A stretch of DNA of 64,000 bases from Paenibacillus sp. FSL R5-0766 (GCF_037971845.1 NZ_CP150227.1:6014001-6078000); one strand, 5' to 3'. Counted from the first letter of the stretch, positions 17,126 to 27,632 are shown. A program made the numbers and translations. Notes: generated from the sequence alone by a model not told the origin.

Positions 17126-17956
17126 TTGGATACGTTAGAGACATCTGTACTGATCTGTGACTACTCATACCACTATAAAGCGTTCACTCATAATATGAAG
17201 GGCGAGCTGCAAACCTATCTGTTCCGTCTGCAGACCGAAGGCTCGTGCAAAGTGTATGTACAGGATGAGGAATTCAGGATGACGAGCGGGGACTTGCTGC
17301 TCTTAAAGCCTGGTGACGATTATCATCTCGTTGTAGATGAACCGCATAAGGAGGGACGTTTGTCCAGCGGAGATTATTATTTGTTCTGCGAGGGCAGCTG
17401 GATCGAGAACTGGTGGAAAAAGCAGCATCGATCTACCGTGAGCCGAATTGGACTGGATGACAAGCTCATCAGCCTGTGGAGAAATATGTTACTTGAGAAA
17501 CGTCGCGGACCTCTTGAGGAAAATGCAGAGCTAAAGGATGCGTTACTGCGCGGATTATGTCTTTATATCGACCGGGCAATTAAAGAGAATATTCAGACCG
17601 ATCGGGCAGTTTCCTCTGCGCTAAAGTTAAAACGTTTTATTGAGGAGCATGCCACGGTTACGTTCAAGCTTGATGAAGCGGCACGTTATGCAGGACTCAG
17701 TCTGTCACGTGCAGTCCGTTTATTTAAGGAGCACTACAATCAGACCATGATTCAATATGCGATTGAGATCCGTCTGAATGCAGCGCTGGAACGAATGAAA
17801 TACAGTGAAATGACACTGGAGCATATTGCGGAATCCTGCGGTTTTGCAAGCTACTCCTATTTCCACCGGGTATTCCGGGCGCACTTCGGTGTGTCTCCGG
17901 CGGAGTATCTCAAATCCAAGCAGCATGAGCCTATCGATGATCTGGAGCATGTATGA
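17126..17956 (+). CDS. AraC family transcriptional regulator
   Basis: 276 residues from a TTG start, preceded by GGGGGA eight bases upstream; the next in-frame ATG would cut into the sensor domain. The N-terminal half is a cupin-like effector domain (GSCKVYVQDEEFRMTSGDLL). The C-terminal double HTH covers about 170-270 (LDEAARYAGLSLSRAVRLFK and IAESCGFASYSYFHRVF). Divergent from the isomerase/dehydrogenase operon, which it probably regulates. It ends before a strong terminator. Confidence 0.88.
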   Translation: MDTLETSVLICDYSYHYKAFTHNMKGELQTYLFRLQTEGSCKVYVQDEEFRMTSGDLLLLKPGDDYHLVVDEPHKEGRLSSGDYYLFCEGSWIENWWKKQHRSTVSRIGLDDKLISLWRNMLLEKRRGPLEENAELKDALLRGLCLYIDRAIKENIQTDRAVSSALKLKRFIEEHATVTFKLDEAARYAGLSLSRAVRLFKEHYNQTMIQYAIEIRLNAALERMKYSEMTLEHIAESCGFASYSYFHRVFRAHFGVSPAEYLKSKQHEPIDDLEHV

Positions 17957-17970
17957 TGTTCAGTATCAGA

Positions 17971-18006
17971 AACCCATGACCTTAAAGAGGTTCATGGGTT
18001 ATTTTA
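17971..18006 (+). terminator. intrinsic terminator of the AraC gene
   Basis: AACCCATGA / TCATGGGTT plus inner CCT/AGG, about 12 bp in all, followed by ATTTT. It lies 14 bases after the AraC stop. Confidence 0.85.
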
Positions 18007-18192
18007 ATACATTGAACTATGATCAACTCTCAGTACGACTGGAAGTCAGAACGTTTTATATAAGAATGAAGTACACTTTAATATTTTTTCATGTGACTCC
18101 AACAGAACAAGACTGTACAATTATAAAGACTGTCACCTTACCTAATTCATATATCTCATTGAATTCCCATCTATCATACTGGAGCGATACAT

Positions 18193-18894
18193 ATGCTAAT
18201 CCACCAGCGCAAAGTCCTCATCATCGAGGATGAATCCGATATTTCGCGCATTCTGCGAGATTATTTAACCAAAAATCAATATGAAGCAGCCGTGGCAGCC
18301 ACTGGACAAGATGGACTTCAGATTATGGAGCTTATTCAACCAGACTACATCATTCTGGATATCATGCTTCCGGACATGGACGGGATCGAGGTCTGTCGAG
18401 AGATCAGACGGCGCAACAATATCCCCATACTCATTCTAAGTGCCAGAGGCAGTGATACCGATAAGGTACTTGGTCTTGGCTTTGGAGCAGACGACTATAT
18501 GACCAAGCCCTTCTCGCTGAGCGAACTGTTAGCACGAATTAATGCCCACTTCAGGCGTTATGACAGCATGACATCCGTTGGAGACAGAACAGATCTTCTG
18601 CATCTTGGAAACCTGGTGATTGATAAAAAAGCCTATAAAGTTACCTTAGACGGATCGGAAGTTTCTCTGTCTGCCAAGGAATTCCAATTACTTCATTATC
18701 TGGCAAGCCACAAGAATCAGGTATTCTCCAAAGCCCAGTTGCTCGACGCCATCTGGGGATATGCAACCTACGGTGATGAAAATACCGTAACCGTATACAT
18801 TCGCAGACTGCGTGAAAAAATCGAGGCAGATGCCTCGCATCCGACCGTTCTGAAGACCGTATGGGGTGTCGGTTACAAATTCAATTACGAATAA
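18193..18894 (+). CDS. response regulator, OmpR family
   Basis: 233 residues. Receiver domain 1-120: acidic pair IIEDE, phospho-acceptor Asp in ILDIMLPDMDG, Ser in LSARG and Lys in TKPFS. C-terminal winged helix (about 135-230, ending TVWGVGYKF) as in OmpR/PhoB. GGAG is eight bases before the ATG. It is followed after 20 bases by its histidine kinase and then by an ABC transporter, which it likely controls. Confidence 0.93.
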   Translation: MLIHQRKVLIIEDESDISRILRDYLTKNQYEAAVAATGQDGLQIMELIQPDYIILDIMLPDMDGIEVCREIRRRNNIPILILSARGSDTDKVLGLGFGADDYMTKPFSLSELLARINAHFRRYDSMTSVGDRTDLLHLGNLVIDKKAYKVTLDGSEVSLSAKEFQLLHYLASHKNQVFSKAQLLDAIWGYATYGDENTVTVYIRRLREKIEADASHPTVLKTVWGVGYKFNYE

Positions 18895-18914
18895 GTGAGA
18901 TTGGAGGCTCCCAC

Positions 18915-20357
18915 ATGTCATTGAACAGCTGGTCCAGACGATGGTTGTTAACAACACTTGGGCTTCTCATAATTATCGTTTCAAGTATCCTTGCACTGTC
19001 GCTGATGCTGTTACAAGATCGAAATTCAGGCGAATCCAATCTTTCCCTGAATCAGGTTCGACTCAAGGTCAATCCGATCTTACTCACTTTGGAGCAAAAT
19101 CATCAGCATCTCAATGAACAAATTATTCGTGAAGACATACGTTCTGCCGCCAGAGATACCGGGGTTCTGCTTACCTATCTAAACTTGGATGGAAAAGTCA
19201 TTCTGTCCTCCGACCCCACCTCTGAAGGAACGCAAGTTAATCTGCGTTCAGCTCTCCATTATGATCTGCATCATGCCACGCAGGCCGCGGACGGTAACGA
19301 TTTGCTTGATATTGCGTTTCCCGTGATGGACGGACCGATGGGAAGTCAGATCGGCAATGCTATCTTTTCCATCCCCCAAGCCATGGTTACGGTTCAGCAA
19401 TCGATGACTTTTCCGGTTATATTGATTAGCGCACTCATGCTCCTGTCACTGATTCTGAGCTTATTTCTATTCTGGATGAAACGAAAACTGGACAAACACC
19501 TGCTCTCTCCCATCCATCAATTGAAGCAACATGCGGAATCCATGCTTAAAGGCAATTATGAAGAAAAAATCCAGTACAACCGGAACGATGAATTGCTCGA
19601 AGTATATGCCATGTTTGATCTCATGCGTACGGAGATTAAACATATGAGCGAGCAGCGTATTCAGCAGGAACAAGCACAAAAAGAACTCATCACCAATATA
19701 TCTCATGATATTAAAACACCAATTACAACAATAAAAGCATACATAGAAGCTATTGAGGAAGGACTATGCAACGATCAGGAGACGCTGATGGAATATATGA
19801 GAGTCATGCGAACCCATACGGATAAAACGGCACGCCTTGTGGAGGATCTGCTGGTTCATGCACTTCAGGAATTGGGGCAAATTTCGGTGGAAACCCATGA
19901 AATGTACAGCGGGCCTATACTGGAGACGATGTTGAAACCGATTGAACATGTTGTCCTAACAAAGGGGCTTATCTATAAAGAACCCAATTACATCCCCAAT
20001 GTGTTAATCGCTATCGACCCCACTCGAATTGAACAGGTGATCTCCAATCTTGCCGCCAATGCCCTCAAGCATACAGCTCCAGGAGACACGATACGTATTG
20101 ATATGGAACTGGAATCCGGGCACTTGAAAGTGACGATTGCCGATTCGGGTCAGGGAATACGTGTACAGGACATGCCGTTTGTTTTCCAGCGTTACTTCAG
20201 AGGCCAGGCGAGCCATGCAGAACAACGTGTTCAGGAAGGTACAGGGCTGGGTCTCTCCATCTGCCAAAGCATTATTGAAGCACATGGAGGCCATATTTCC
20301 TTTACTAGTAAAGAAGGACAAGGTACAACCTTCCGGTTCTATCTGCCGATCTGCTGA
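18915..20357 (+). CDS. sensor histidine kinase
   Basis: 480 residues from the ATG at 18915 (GGAGG seven bases upstream); a longer frame would overlap the response regulator. TM1 about 10-32, extracytoplasmic domain about 33-150, TM2 about 158-180, HAMP to 235, DHp with NISHDIKTP (phospho-His near 264), then the ATPase with N-box (NLAANALKH), G1 (DSGQGI) and G2 (GTGLGLSI). The extracytoplasmic domain of about 120 residues means it can sense a ligand itself, unlike BceS-type kinases, whose loop is very short. The signal is unknown. Confidence 0.93.
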   Translation: MSLNSWSRRWLLTTLGLLIIIVSSILALSLMLLQDRNSGESNLSLNQVRLKVNPILLTLEQNHQHLNEQIIREDIRSAARDTGVLLTYLNLDGKVILSSDPTSEGTQVNLRSALHYDLHHATQAADGNDLLDIAFPVMDGPMGSQIGNAIFSIPQAMVTVQQSMTFPVILISALMLLSLILSLFLFWMKRKLDKHLLSPIHQLKQHAESMLKGNYEEKIQYNRNDELLEVYAMFDLMRTEIKHMSEQRIQQEQAQKELITNISHDIKTPITTIKAYIEAIEEGLCNDQETLMEYMRVMRTHTDKTARLVEDLLVHALQELGQISVETHEMYSGPILETMLKPIEHVVLTKGLIYKEPNYIPNVLIAIDPTRIEQVISNLAANALKHTAPGDTIRIDMELESGHLKVTIADSGQGIRVQDMPFVFQRYFRGQASHAEQRVQEGTGLGLSICQSIIEAHGGHISFTSKEGQGTTFRFYLPIC

Positions 20358-20460
20358 GCCCACACTACACAGCTGTAATACTTTATTCATAATTTGATAA
20401 GGCTTCCTCAACATCCCTCCTCTAGAATGAATCCTATACTGCACTCGGGAGTGATTCGAC

Positions 20461-21219
20461 TTGTCCAAAAAAGTGATTATCCGTGCACAGAATCTGTGCA
20501 AAACGTACAACAGCGGAAGTCAACAATATCATGCCATCCGTAATGTTGATCTCGACATCTATGAAGGAGAATTCACGGTCATCATGGGTAACTCTGGCTC
20601 TGGCAAATCAACCCTCTTATATCTGCTAAGCGGACTGGACCAGATCACAGCAGGTGAGGTCTATTTTCGCGACCAGCGGATTGACGCTTACAGTGAACGG
20701 GCAATGTCCGACTTCCGCACCCGCCGGATTGGTTATATCTATCAGAGCATCAATCTCGTCCCAGACCTTTCCATCAAAGAGAACATTGCTTTACCGGGAT
20801 ATATCGCTGGAAACAAAACGAAGGACATCCAATCCCGCGCTGCTGAGCTGATGAATGCCATGGATATCGATGGACAGCGTAACCGCCTCCCCTCCCAAAC
20901 TTCCGGAGGACAGCAGCAGCGAGCTGCCATTGCACGGGCTTTGATCAATTCGCCGGATATCATTTTTGCGGATGAACCGACCGGAAGCTTGAATATGGAA
21001 CACGGCACAGCTGTTCTCGATATCCTTACGGATCTCAACCAGAAAGGACAGTCCGTTGTTATGGTGACGCATGATATCAAGGCCGCCTGTCGGGCTGATC
21101 GCCTGATCTACATTTTGGACGGCAAGATTGGCGGAATCCTTGAGTTCGACACCTATGACGAACATCAAATTCAGGATCGTGAAGCGATTATCTTCGCTTT
21201 GGTTACGGGGAAGGAATAA
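20461..21219 (+). CDS. ABC transporter ATP-binding protein (MacB/LolD type)
   Basis: 252 residues from a TTG start with GGGAGTG seven bases upstream. Walker A MGNSGSGKST, Walker B IIFADEPTGSLN and H-loop VTHDIKAA are present. The signature reads TSGGQQQR instead of LSGGQ. The DEPTGSLD-like motif places it with the MacB/LolD/FtsE group that drives FtsX-type permeases. The permease follows two bases later. It is in the same direction as the two-component genes, 103 bases downstream. Confidence 0.92.
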   Translation: MSKKVIIRAQNLCKTYNSGSQQYHAIRNVDLDIYEGEFTVIMGNSGSGKSTLLYLLSGLDQITAGEVYFRDQRIDAYSERAMSDFRTRRIGYIYQSINLVPDLSIKENIALPGYIAGNKTKDIQSRAAELMNAMDIDGQRNRLPSQTSGGQQQRAAIARALINSPDIIFADEPTGSLNMEHGTAVLDILTDLNQKGQSVVMVTHDIKAACRADRLIYILDGKIGGILEFDTYDEHQIQDREAIIFALVTGKE

Positions 21220-21221
21220 CG

Positions 21222-23624
21222 ATGGCGGTCATGTTTAAACTTAGCTTGTCGTATCTGAGTAGGAACAAAATACAAAATGCGCTGATTGCGCTGCTCCTGC
21301 TTCTCTCGACACTTCTTGTATCTACAGCTATTGTCATTCTGGCGAACACAGGCAATCAGTTTTATGAAATGCATACCCGAACTCATGGATCTCATCAGAT
21401 CCTGACGTTTGAAAAAGGGCTCAATGACCCTGACGCTGTGCACAACTGGTGGGCTTCTCAGGATGGAGTTCAGGTGTCCCCTTTGCTAACGTATCGTACA
21501 TTGTCAGGCATCATTTTGAATGAAACTCACATCCCTAACATCTACCTGTACATGTTTAATACGCCTCCACCGCCCTGGGGTGTGGATGAACTAATTTTCT
21601 CAAGTGGAACGCCCGACACAGTGCCCGAACAAGGCTCCGTCTGGATTCCAACGTCCATGGCAACTACCTATCATATTTCGGTAGGTGATACCATTGGCTT
21701 CAAAACCGGCTCAAGCACACTCGAATTGAATGTATCGGGTATTGTGATCGATGTACCATACGGGGCACCCTTCTCCAATACAGCACGGGTCTGGATGAAT
21801 CCTACCGATTATCAACATGATCTCGCTACACTTACTGGCAACGAGAATCGTATGATGGGCATCCATTTTAACGATTACAGCATGAATTCGGTGTATTGGG
21901 AACGATACAATCGTGAGACAGGTATTCCGTTTCTGGAATCCAAAATGGAGTTCGAGGCGATTGCCTCTTTCTATCTGATCATCAATCAGGTTATTGGATT
22001 CATCATGATATTCATGGGTGTTGTCATGCTCTCCATCGCTTTGATGACCATCGGGTTTACGATTGCAGATGCCATCCTGGCCAATTACAGAACGATAGGA
22101 ATCCTCAAATCACTAGGTCTGACTTCCCGAAAAACGATAGGCACCTATGTTATTCAATATGCATTGTTATCCATCGTAGCCATTATCCCAGGACTTGCAC
22201 TCAGTATATGGATATCCAAATGGATCATTAATATTTCTGTATCCTCTCTTCGAGTGGGGAATCAGAACATTCCAGTCCAAGGATTGGATGCGGCCATACT
22301 GGCCGGCGTACTACTATTTGCTCTAGTGATTCTGTTCACTGTGTTATCTGCCAGAAAGGCACGCAGCATACAGCCCGTGCAGGCTATTCGTTATGGTATG
22401 TCGGAGACAGATCACAGCCGGATGGCTGGGAAAATGAATTCGCCATGGGCGCACTGGATCGGATTTACACGACTGCCTGTGACCACCGTGCTTGGATTCC
22501 GACATGTGTTCAAAAACACCAAAAGCTCTGTTCTAACACTCCTGCTAACCACCATGGCTTCCTCCGTACTTGTTCTAGGTTATGTTCTGCTGACCAGTAT
22601 AACCGGAATTGAACAGACCGCAGCTAAATGGGGATATGACAATTCCAATATCGCAGCAGTAGTCGTGAACAAAGGTACCTTTCCAAAGACTGAATTGAAA
22701 CAAACGTTAGAAGAGGATACACGGATTAGTAATGCAGGCTGGCAAGGGAACACAACGGGTGTAATTAGCCCGGAGTCTTTGGCATCAGTAGAGGGCCAAT
22801 CCATCAGTCTCAACTTGAGTGTACTGGACGGGAGTTATCAGGAACTTGGATTCGAAACGTTAAAAGGGGTTAACCCACAACATGCGAATGAAATTGCCAT
22901 TGGTGTAAGTGTAGCCAAAACATCAAATAAAGATCTCGGTGATCTTATCGATATCTATATTGAAGGAGAAAAGCGTACATTCCTCATCACAGGCATCTAT
23001 CAAGCGATCGCCAACATGTCTGTTTCAGGCAGAATCACCATTGATGCCATGAGAAGTGTGAACCCCGGTTATAGTGCATTTGATGTTATCTTCATCAATG
23101 TGAACGATATGGCACAAGTGGGTAAGGTTGCCTCGGAATTAAATGAGCAATTTAAAGATTTTGCTTCAGTAGTCACTCAGAAGACATTGCTTGATTCGGT
23201 TTACGCGGAAGCCGCGAACATCCTGATCTATCCGATGAGCCTGATTGGATTGCTGTTTATCACTGTGACGTTCATCATTATTTTCAGTACCTGTAGAATC
23301 AATATTCGTAAAGAAAGCAGAACGTACGGAATATACAAATCGCTGGGAATGACATCTCGCCAAATCCGGTTGTCGCTCACCATGGGAATGTTCATACTGT
23401 CCTCCGTGGGAGCCATACTGGGTATTTTCGTCGGCGTATATCTGCTGCCTCTTCTACTCGAAATGATCCTTTCCGGTTATGGTATCGTACAACTTCCACT
23501 GATCCTGCATTGGGGTGGAATGGTACTGTTCACCTGTCTAAGCATCATTGCAGCCAGTCTTGGCTCATGGTTCTCTTCAAGAATCATTCGGGAAGCATCG
23601 CCACGTATGCTGGTTATCGAATAA
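21222..23624 (+). CDS. ABC transporter permease with two FtsX domains (MacB-like)
   Basis: 800 residues. N-terminal TM (about 15-40), a large extracytoplasmic domain (about 45-245), three TM segments (about 250-390, the first FtsX core), another TM near 435-455, a second extracytoplasmic domain (about 460-660) and a final FtsX core of three TM segments (about 670-795). The doubled plan corresponds to two MacB/FtsX units in one chain, so one polypeptide may replace the usual dimer. With the ATPase it probably moves lipids, peptides or antibiotics, or works mechanically on the membrane; sensing and detoxification of an antimicrobial is inference from the two-component context. Confidence 0.9.
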   Translation: MAVMFKLSLSYLSRNKIQNALIALLLLLSTLLVSTAIVILANTGNQFYEMHTRTHGSHQILTFEKGLNDPDAVHNWWASQDGVQVSPLLTYRTLSGIILNETHIPNIYLYMFNTPPPPWGVDELIFSSGTPDTVPEQGSVWIPTSMATTYHISVGDTIGFKTGSSTLELNVSGIVIDVPYGAPFSNTARVWMNPTDYQHDLATLTGNENRMMGIHFNDYSMNSVYWERYNRETGIPFLESKMEFEAIASFYLIINQVIGFIMIFMGVVMLSIALMTIGFTIADAILANYRTIGILKSLGLTSRKTIGTYVIQYALLSIVAIIPGLALSIWISKWIINISVSSLRVGNQNIPVQGLDAAILAGVLLFALVILFTVLSARKARSIQPVQAIRYGMSETDHSRMAGKMNSPWAHWIGFTRLPVTTVLGFRHVFKNTKSSVLTLLLTTMASSVLVLGYVLLTSITGIEQTAAKWGYDNSNIAAVVVNKGTFPKTELKQTLEEDTRISNAGWQGNTTGVISPESLASVEGQSISLNLSVLDGSYQELGFETLKGVNPQHANEIAIGVSVAKTSNKDLGDLIDIYIEGEKRTFLITGIYQAIANMSVSGRITIDAMRSVNPGYSAFDVIFINVNDMAQVGKVASELNEQFKDFASVVTQKTLLDSVYAEAANILIYPMSLIGLLFITVTFIIIFSTCRINIRKESRTYGIYKSLGMTSRQIRLSLTMGMFILSSVGAILGIFVGVYLLPLLLEMILSGYGIVQLPLILHWGGMVLFTCLSIIAASLGSWFSSRIIREASPRMLVIE

Positions 23625-23654
23625 TGTAATAAGGATGCCTTAACACAATAAAAC

Positions 23655-23691
23655 AAGCCCTTCCACACCTCTATAGGATGTGGAAGGGCTT
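23655..23691. terminator. bidirectional terminator
   Basis: AAGCCCTTCCACA / TGTGGAAGGGCTT, 13-bp perfect arms with an 11-base loop, between the permease (+) and the homocysteine methyltransferase (-). Confidence 0.9.
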
Positions 23692-23707
23692 ATTATCATG
23701 ATATGAA

Positions 23708-24775
23708 CTATTTCCGCCACTTCTTCGCAAGTGCACCAATCTGATGTGGCGTAGTGCGGCAACAGCCGCCAATAATCTGCGCGCCCGCAGCAACCCACTG
23801 CTCCGATGCGTCCCTCATGCTGCCACAAGTACCCTGTCCACTCCACGTCTTCGTCACTGCATCGTATACTTCTCCCGAGTTCGGATACACAATAACAGGT
23901 TTGTCGCTCGCACGGCTCAAAATGCCCACTGCTTCCGTCACCACTTCCATCGGAGCACAATTCAGGCCAATCGCCGCAATCTGCGGCTCGGAGCCAAACT
24001 TCTGTGCACATACCTCAAGCGGTGTACCTTCGCTGATGCTTGTCCCGTCTTTTAAAGAAAAAGATAACCAGGCATACGCATGAGGAAACTCCTTCAGTAA
24101 ATCAACCAGCACCTGTGCTTCCTGCAAGGATGGAATGGTCTCAAACGCCAGAATATCAGCACCCGCTTCAAGCAGCGCCGCCATACGCGGACGGTGAAAT
24201 GCGGCAAGCGTCTCATCCGACACGCCGTAATGACCCACATACTCAGAACCATCCGCCAGATAGGCGCCGTACGGTCCAACGGACCCAGCAATAATTGGAC
24301 GTGGACGAAGACTGTCTGCTTCGCGATCCCCTGTACGTTCTGTTAAATGCTCCTCATTCTCCACGGCCTCGGAACGTACCGAAGGAGCTTCTACAAGCTG
24401 ACCTGTCGAGCTTTCTCTCCCTACTAGTCTACTCTGCACTTCTGCCCACACCTCATCTCTCGCCTGTGCAGCCAGTTCCACCGTCTTGCGGATCAGATCC
24501 AACGCTTCCTGCTCTCCAATTCCTCTCTTGCTGAAACCATCCACCGTTGCCTGATAACTGGATGTAATCGCACAATCGGCTCCTGCTCGAAAATAATCTG
24601 CATGAACCTGAACAATAACATCCGGATTCTCAAGCAACACACGAGCAGACCATAGTGGATCATCCAGATCACATCCATGCTGTTCGAGTTCCGTTGCCAA
24701 CGCTCCATCCAGAATCATGACCGGATGTTCACGAAGGATCTGTTCTATCGGGTTAGTCTGTTGTGCTTGCGTCAT
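23708..24775 (-). CDS. mmuM: homocysteine S-methyltransferase
   Basis: 355 residues. Transfers a methyl group from S-methylmethionine (or SAM) to homocysteine to make methionine. Visible: [15 protein letters not shown] start, Zn-binding Cys in GLNCAP, and the GGCCRTTP pair near the C-terminus. Compared with the usual ~310 residues there is an extra hydrophilic stretch (about 117-157) before the [10 protein letters not shown] strand, probably a surface loop. It overlaps the permease gene by 23 bases, indicating translational coupling. The operon is led by a SAM-I riboswitch, so it should be on when SAM is low. Confidence 0.93.
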   Translation of the reverse strand: MTQAQQTNPIEQILREHPVMILDGALATELEQHGCDLDDPLWSARVLLENPDVIVQVHADYFRAGADCAITSSYQATVDGFSKRGIGEQEALDLIRKTVELAAQARDEVWAEVQSRLVGRESSTGQLVEAPSVRSEAVENEEHLTERTGDREADSLRPRPIIAGSVGPYGAYLADGSEYVGHYGVSDETLAAFHRPRMAALLEAGADILAFETIPSLQEAQVLVDLLKEFPHAYAWLSFSLKDGTSISEGTPLEVCAQKFGSEPQIAAIGLNCAPMEVVTEAVGILSRASDKPVIVYPNSGEVYDAVTKTWSGQGTCGSMRDASEQWVAAGAQIIGGCCRTTPHQIGALAKKWRK

Positions 24776-26165
24776 GTACTTGTCCTCTTTTCTTATTCAC
24801 ACGTTCTGTCAGATAATAAGCAGCGTAACATACTGCGATAAACGGAACCCCACAATACAGCGCAATTCGCTGCGTCGGGTCAAAAGCAATACCTATGCAT
24901 GAAGCCAGGCATAATATAAATGAAACAATCGGTACCACCGGATAGAGTGGTGTGCGGTAGACCAGATCTTTGACCGCATGGCCTTCCCGGATATATTGTC
25001 TGCGGAACATGTATTGGGAAGCGCTTATGCTCATCCATACCGCAACGACAGCCAGACCTGAAATGGAAACCAGCGTAATATACACCGTACCTGGCGCAAT
25101 GATGCTGGACAGCAAGGCCAGCGCACCACCTACCATACTGATCAGAAGTGCATTCAGGGGTACCCCGCTTTTGGTCAATTTGGCAAACCACGGAGAGATC
25201 GTTTTTTTGTCAGCCAGAGACCAGAGCATCCGTGAAGATGCATATAGGCCTGAATTGGCAGCAGAGAGAATCGCCGTCAGAATAACAAAGTTCATAATAT
25301 CTGCTGCATAAGGTACGCCCACCCGTTCCATTACCGCTACAAACGGACTTTCCAGTACACTGGCATCCGACATGGGTAGCAAGGCCGACAAGATAATAAT
25401 CGTTCCGATGAAGAAAATAACCAAACGCCACAGCGTTGTATGAATAGCCTTTGGTATCGTCTTTTCCGGGTTCTCCGTCTCACCCGCGGCAATGCCGATT
25501 AACTCGGTGCCTGAGAAGGCAAAGTTTACAGCAAGCATGGTCATCAATATCGCTGTAGCCCCATGAGGGAACCACCCGGATGCGGTAATATTCGATAGAA
25601 ATGGAGCCGGTTCAGCATCCGCCATGGGAATGAACCCAAACATGGCTGCGCCACCGATAATAATGAAGATTACGATAGTCACTACTTTTACAGATGAGAA
25701 CCAGAACTCGGATTCCGCAAATAATTTCACCGTTAAAGCGTTAAACAGAAAGATCATCAGTGCAAAAACCGCGCTCCATATCCATACGTTCACCGATGGG
25801 AACCAGCGCTGCATCAGCAATCCGGCGGCTGTGAATTCGGAGCCAAGCGCAACAGTCCAGGTTAACCAGTACAACCAAGCTACCGTGTAACCTGTTGCCG
25901 GTCCGATATATTTGGCAGCATAACTATGAAATGCTCCCGTCTCTGGCATATGAACAGACAGTTCACCTAGACAGAGCATCACCAGATATACAACGATGGC
26001 TCCGATCAGATAGGACAAAATGGTTCCCAGTGGTCCCGCTTGCTGAATGGTGTAACCTGAGCTGAGGAATAATCCCGTTCCAATAACTCCTCCGAGAGAG
26101 AGCATGACCACATGCCGTGCCTGCATTTTCCGCTGAAAATGGCCTTTGTCGTTGTTGTTCTCCAT
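24753..26165 (-). CDS. mmuP: amino acid permease, probably S-methylmethionine transporter
   Basis: 470 residues, APC superfamily, about 12 membrane segments. The N-terminal family pattern [18 protein letters not shown] and the following GY.I..AGP are clear. The general amino acid permease family includes several substrates; S-methylmethionine is inferred from overlap with mmuM and the upstream SAM-I riboswitch. AGGGGAG lies eight bases before the ATG at 26165. Confidence 0.88.
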   Translation of the reverse strand: MENNNDKGHFQRKMQARHVVMLSLGGVIGTGLFLSSGYTIQQAGPLGTILSYLIGAIVVYLVMLCLGELSVHMPETGAFHSYAAKYIGPATGYTVAWLYWLTWTVALGSEFTAAGLLMQRWFPSVNVWIWSAVFALMIFLFNALTVKLFAESEFWFSSVKVVTIVIFIIIGGAAMFGFIPMADAEPAPFLSNITASGWFPHGATAILMTMLAVNFAFSGTELIGIAAGETENPEKTIPKAIHTTLWRLVIFFIGTIIILSALLPMSDASVLESPFVAVMERVGVPYAADIMNFVILTAILSAANSGLYASSRMLWSLADKKTISPWFAKLTKSGVPLNALLISMVGGALALLSSIIAPGTVYITLVSISGLAVVAVWMSISASQYMFRRQYIREGHAVKDLVYRTPLYPVVPIVSFILCLASCIGIAFDPTQRIALYCGVPFIAVCYAAYYLTERVNKKRGQVHDASTTD

Positions 26166-26201
26166 ACCTGCTGCTCCCCTACTTCTTCATCCAGAAAAAA
26201 C

Positions 26202-26233
26202 AAAAAAGACCCACTCTGCCTAAAGAGTGCGCC
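26202..26233 (-). terminator. expression-platform terminator of the SAM-I riboswitch
   Basis: Minus strand GGC-G-CACTCT loop AGAGTG-G-GTC followed by six T. It lies between the aptamer and the mmuP start and would form when SAM is bound. Confidence 0.88.
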
Positions 26234-26257
26234 GTTACTGACAAATAAAAACAAACG

Positions 26258-26358
26258 CTCCTATCTATCAGGCTTTCACCCGCTGGAATTAGCACAGTAT
26301 CCTTCAGATCTGTTGCTGAGGTTTCTAAGGGCCAGTCCCTCCACCTCTCTGGATAAGA
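26258..26358 (-). ncRNA. SAM-I (S-box) riboswitch aptamer
   Basis: The minus strand carries the diagnostic S-box blocks in order: CTTATCCAGAGAGG, GGAGGGACTGGCCC, GAAACCTCAGCAAC, GTGCTAATTCCAGC and a closing GATAG. A terminator follows at once. It should switch off mmuPM when SAM is plentiful, which fits a methionine salvage operon. Confidence 0.96.
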
Positions 26359-26373
26359 AAATGATTTTTTACT

Positions 26374-26402
26374 AATATAGCGATCTATCATGAATGTGTC
26401 AA
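26374..26402 (-). promoter_or_regulatory. sigma-A promoter of the riboswitch-mmuPM operon
   Basis: Minus strand TTGACA (26397-26402), 17-base spacer, TATATT (26374-26379), 16 bases before the aptamer begins. Confidence 0.85.
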
Positions 26403-26429
26403 CATTTAAATCATAAAAGAAACACATCG

Positions 26430-27632
26430 CTATTCGGTGGAAGACCCCGGATTGGTGATGGTAATCTTCACATCGTACGTGATTGGCACGGTACTAAAAA
26501 TGTTATCCCAATCGTCTTTGACTCTTTTCCATGTCTTAGGTTCCTTGATACGCAGGCTATCCCGAAAATCCGCAACATCTACTTTATAAGTATGCTGCAG
26601 TTTGTATAACACTTGGCGAATCTGTTGTTCGGCCAGTTCAGCAAATTCTTTTTCTAGTTCTCTAAGATAATCCCCTTTTTCCTCTCTTTCGGGCGAACGC
26701 CAATCTTCCATCAACCAGCCTTCGGATTCGGTCTTCACATGGAATGAAATATCATCGCCAACCACTTTTGGAATTATTTTTGTTTTTTTCTTCTTCATTT
26801 CATATACAACAGTGAATCCTGCTTTATTATATGTCTTCAAGATGCCTCCTTTTTCTTTAGGTCTGATCCACGATAGCCCTTCTAGATCCGTTTGGCTGAG
26901 TTCACCGATGAATTTGGTCGTTTTCCCATTAAAGATACTGGCACCGGAGAATTTGTCCTCTCCGTTGAAGTTCAGTACATTTTGGAGCAAGAAGCTGGAA
27001 CCAGATTGCATTTGTGCATCTAATTTGGAGAGCAAAACAGGGTCCAGGATTTTATTGGACAAGTACGAATTACCGGTAATTCCTGTAAGATAAAATGCTG
27101 GAATCTGGGAAGGATCATCTGAAGTCAGTACATCAATAGCGCGATGATGGCTAATCAGCACCAGACAATTTGGACGAATATCGTTATCCCGAAGGACAAA
27201 ATCCAGTATCTGATCCAGACCATACTTTTTGGCAATATCCTTAGAGACAACGATGACCTTTAGATGATGTCCGATAAGTGGACGATCTCGCCTTAGTGCA
27301 AACTGACGAAAGATTTGCAGCAAGGAATCTCCAGTGAGCTGTTCATTGGAATAGGACGTCTTTCCAGAAGCAGGTGAACCGGATTGGCCGCTCTGTTTAC
27401 TGTTGGAACTGCCCGGAGCAATCTGCACCGTAGCCGTTATATAATTATTCTTTGGATACCTTCCTCCCTGAGCAGCGATGTCCTTTTCAAATTCTGTTTC
27501 TTTAGCGATATCGATCCCGAGACCAACATAGACACTTAGTTCCTCGATCTCCCTACTGCTCCAGCATCCGGATATTAACAGAAGGACCGACAAAGCAAAG
27601 GCTACACGTAAAAGCATAAAAAAACGAATCAT
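26430..27632 (-). CDS. Ger(x)C family spore germination lipoprotein
   Basis: 400 residues, C subunit of a GerA-type germinant receptor. Signal peptide with lipobox LLISGC (lipidated Cys23), then the Ger(x)C domain (WSSREIEELSVYVGLGID at its start). Anchored to the outer face of the inner spore membrane, it works with the A and B subunits to sense nutrients. It overlaps the B-subunit gene by 4 bases (ATGA), indicating coupling, and is the last gene of the operon. Confidence 0.94.
   Translation of the reverse strand: MIRFFMLLRVAFALSVLLLISGCWSSREIEELSVYVGLGIDIAKETEFEKDIAAQGGRYPKNNYITATVQIAPGSSNSKQSGQSGSPASGKTSYSNEQLTGDSLLQIFRQFALRRDRPLIGHHLKVIVVSKDIAKKYGLDQILDFVLRDNDIRPNCLVLISHHRAIDVLTSDDPSQIPAFYLTGITGNSYLSNKILDPVLLSKLDAQMQSGSSFLLQNVLNFNGEDKFSGASIFNGKTTKFIGELSQTDLEGLSWIRPKEKGGILKTYNKAGFTVVYEMKKKKTKIIPKVVGDDISFHVKTESEGWLMEDWRSPEREEKGDYLRELEKEFAELAEQQIRQVLYKLQHTYKVDVADFRDSLRIKEPKTWKRVKDDWDNIFSTVPITYDVKITITNPGSSTE

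Noticed and set aside
18193..23624. Assignment as a BceRS-BceAB bacitracin module
   Set aside because: The kinase has a large external domain and the permease has two FtsX/MacB units instead of the Bce 10-segment plan with one large loop.
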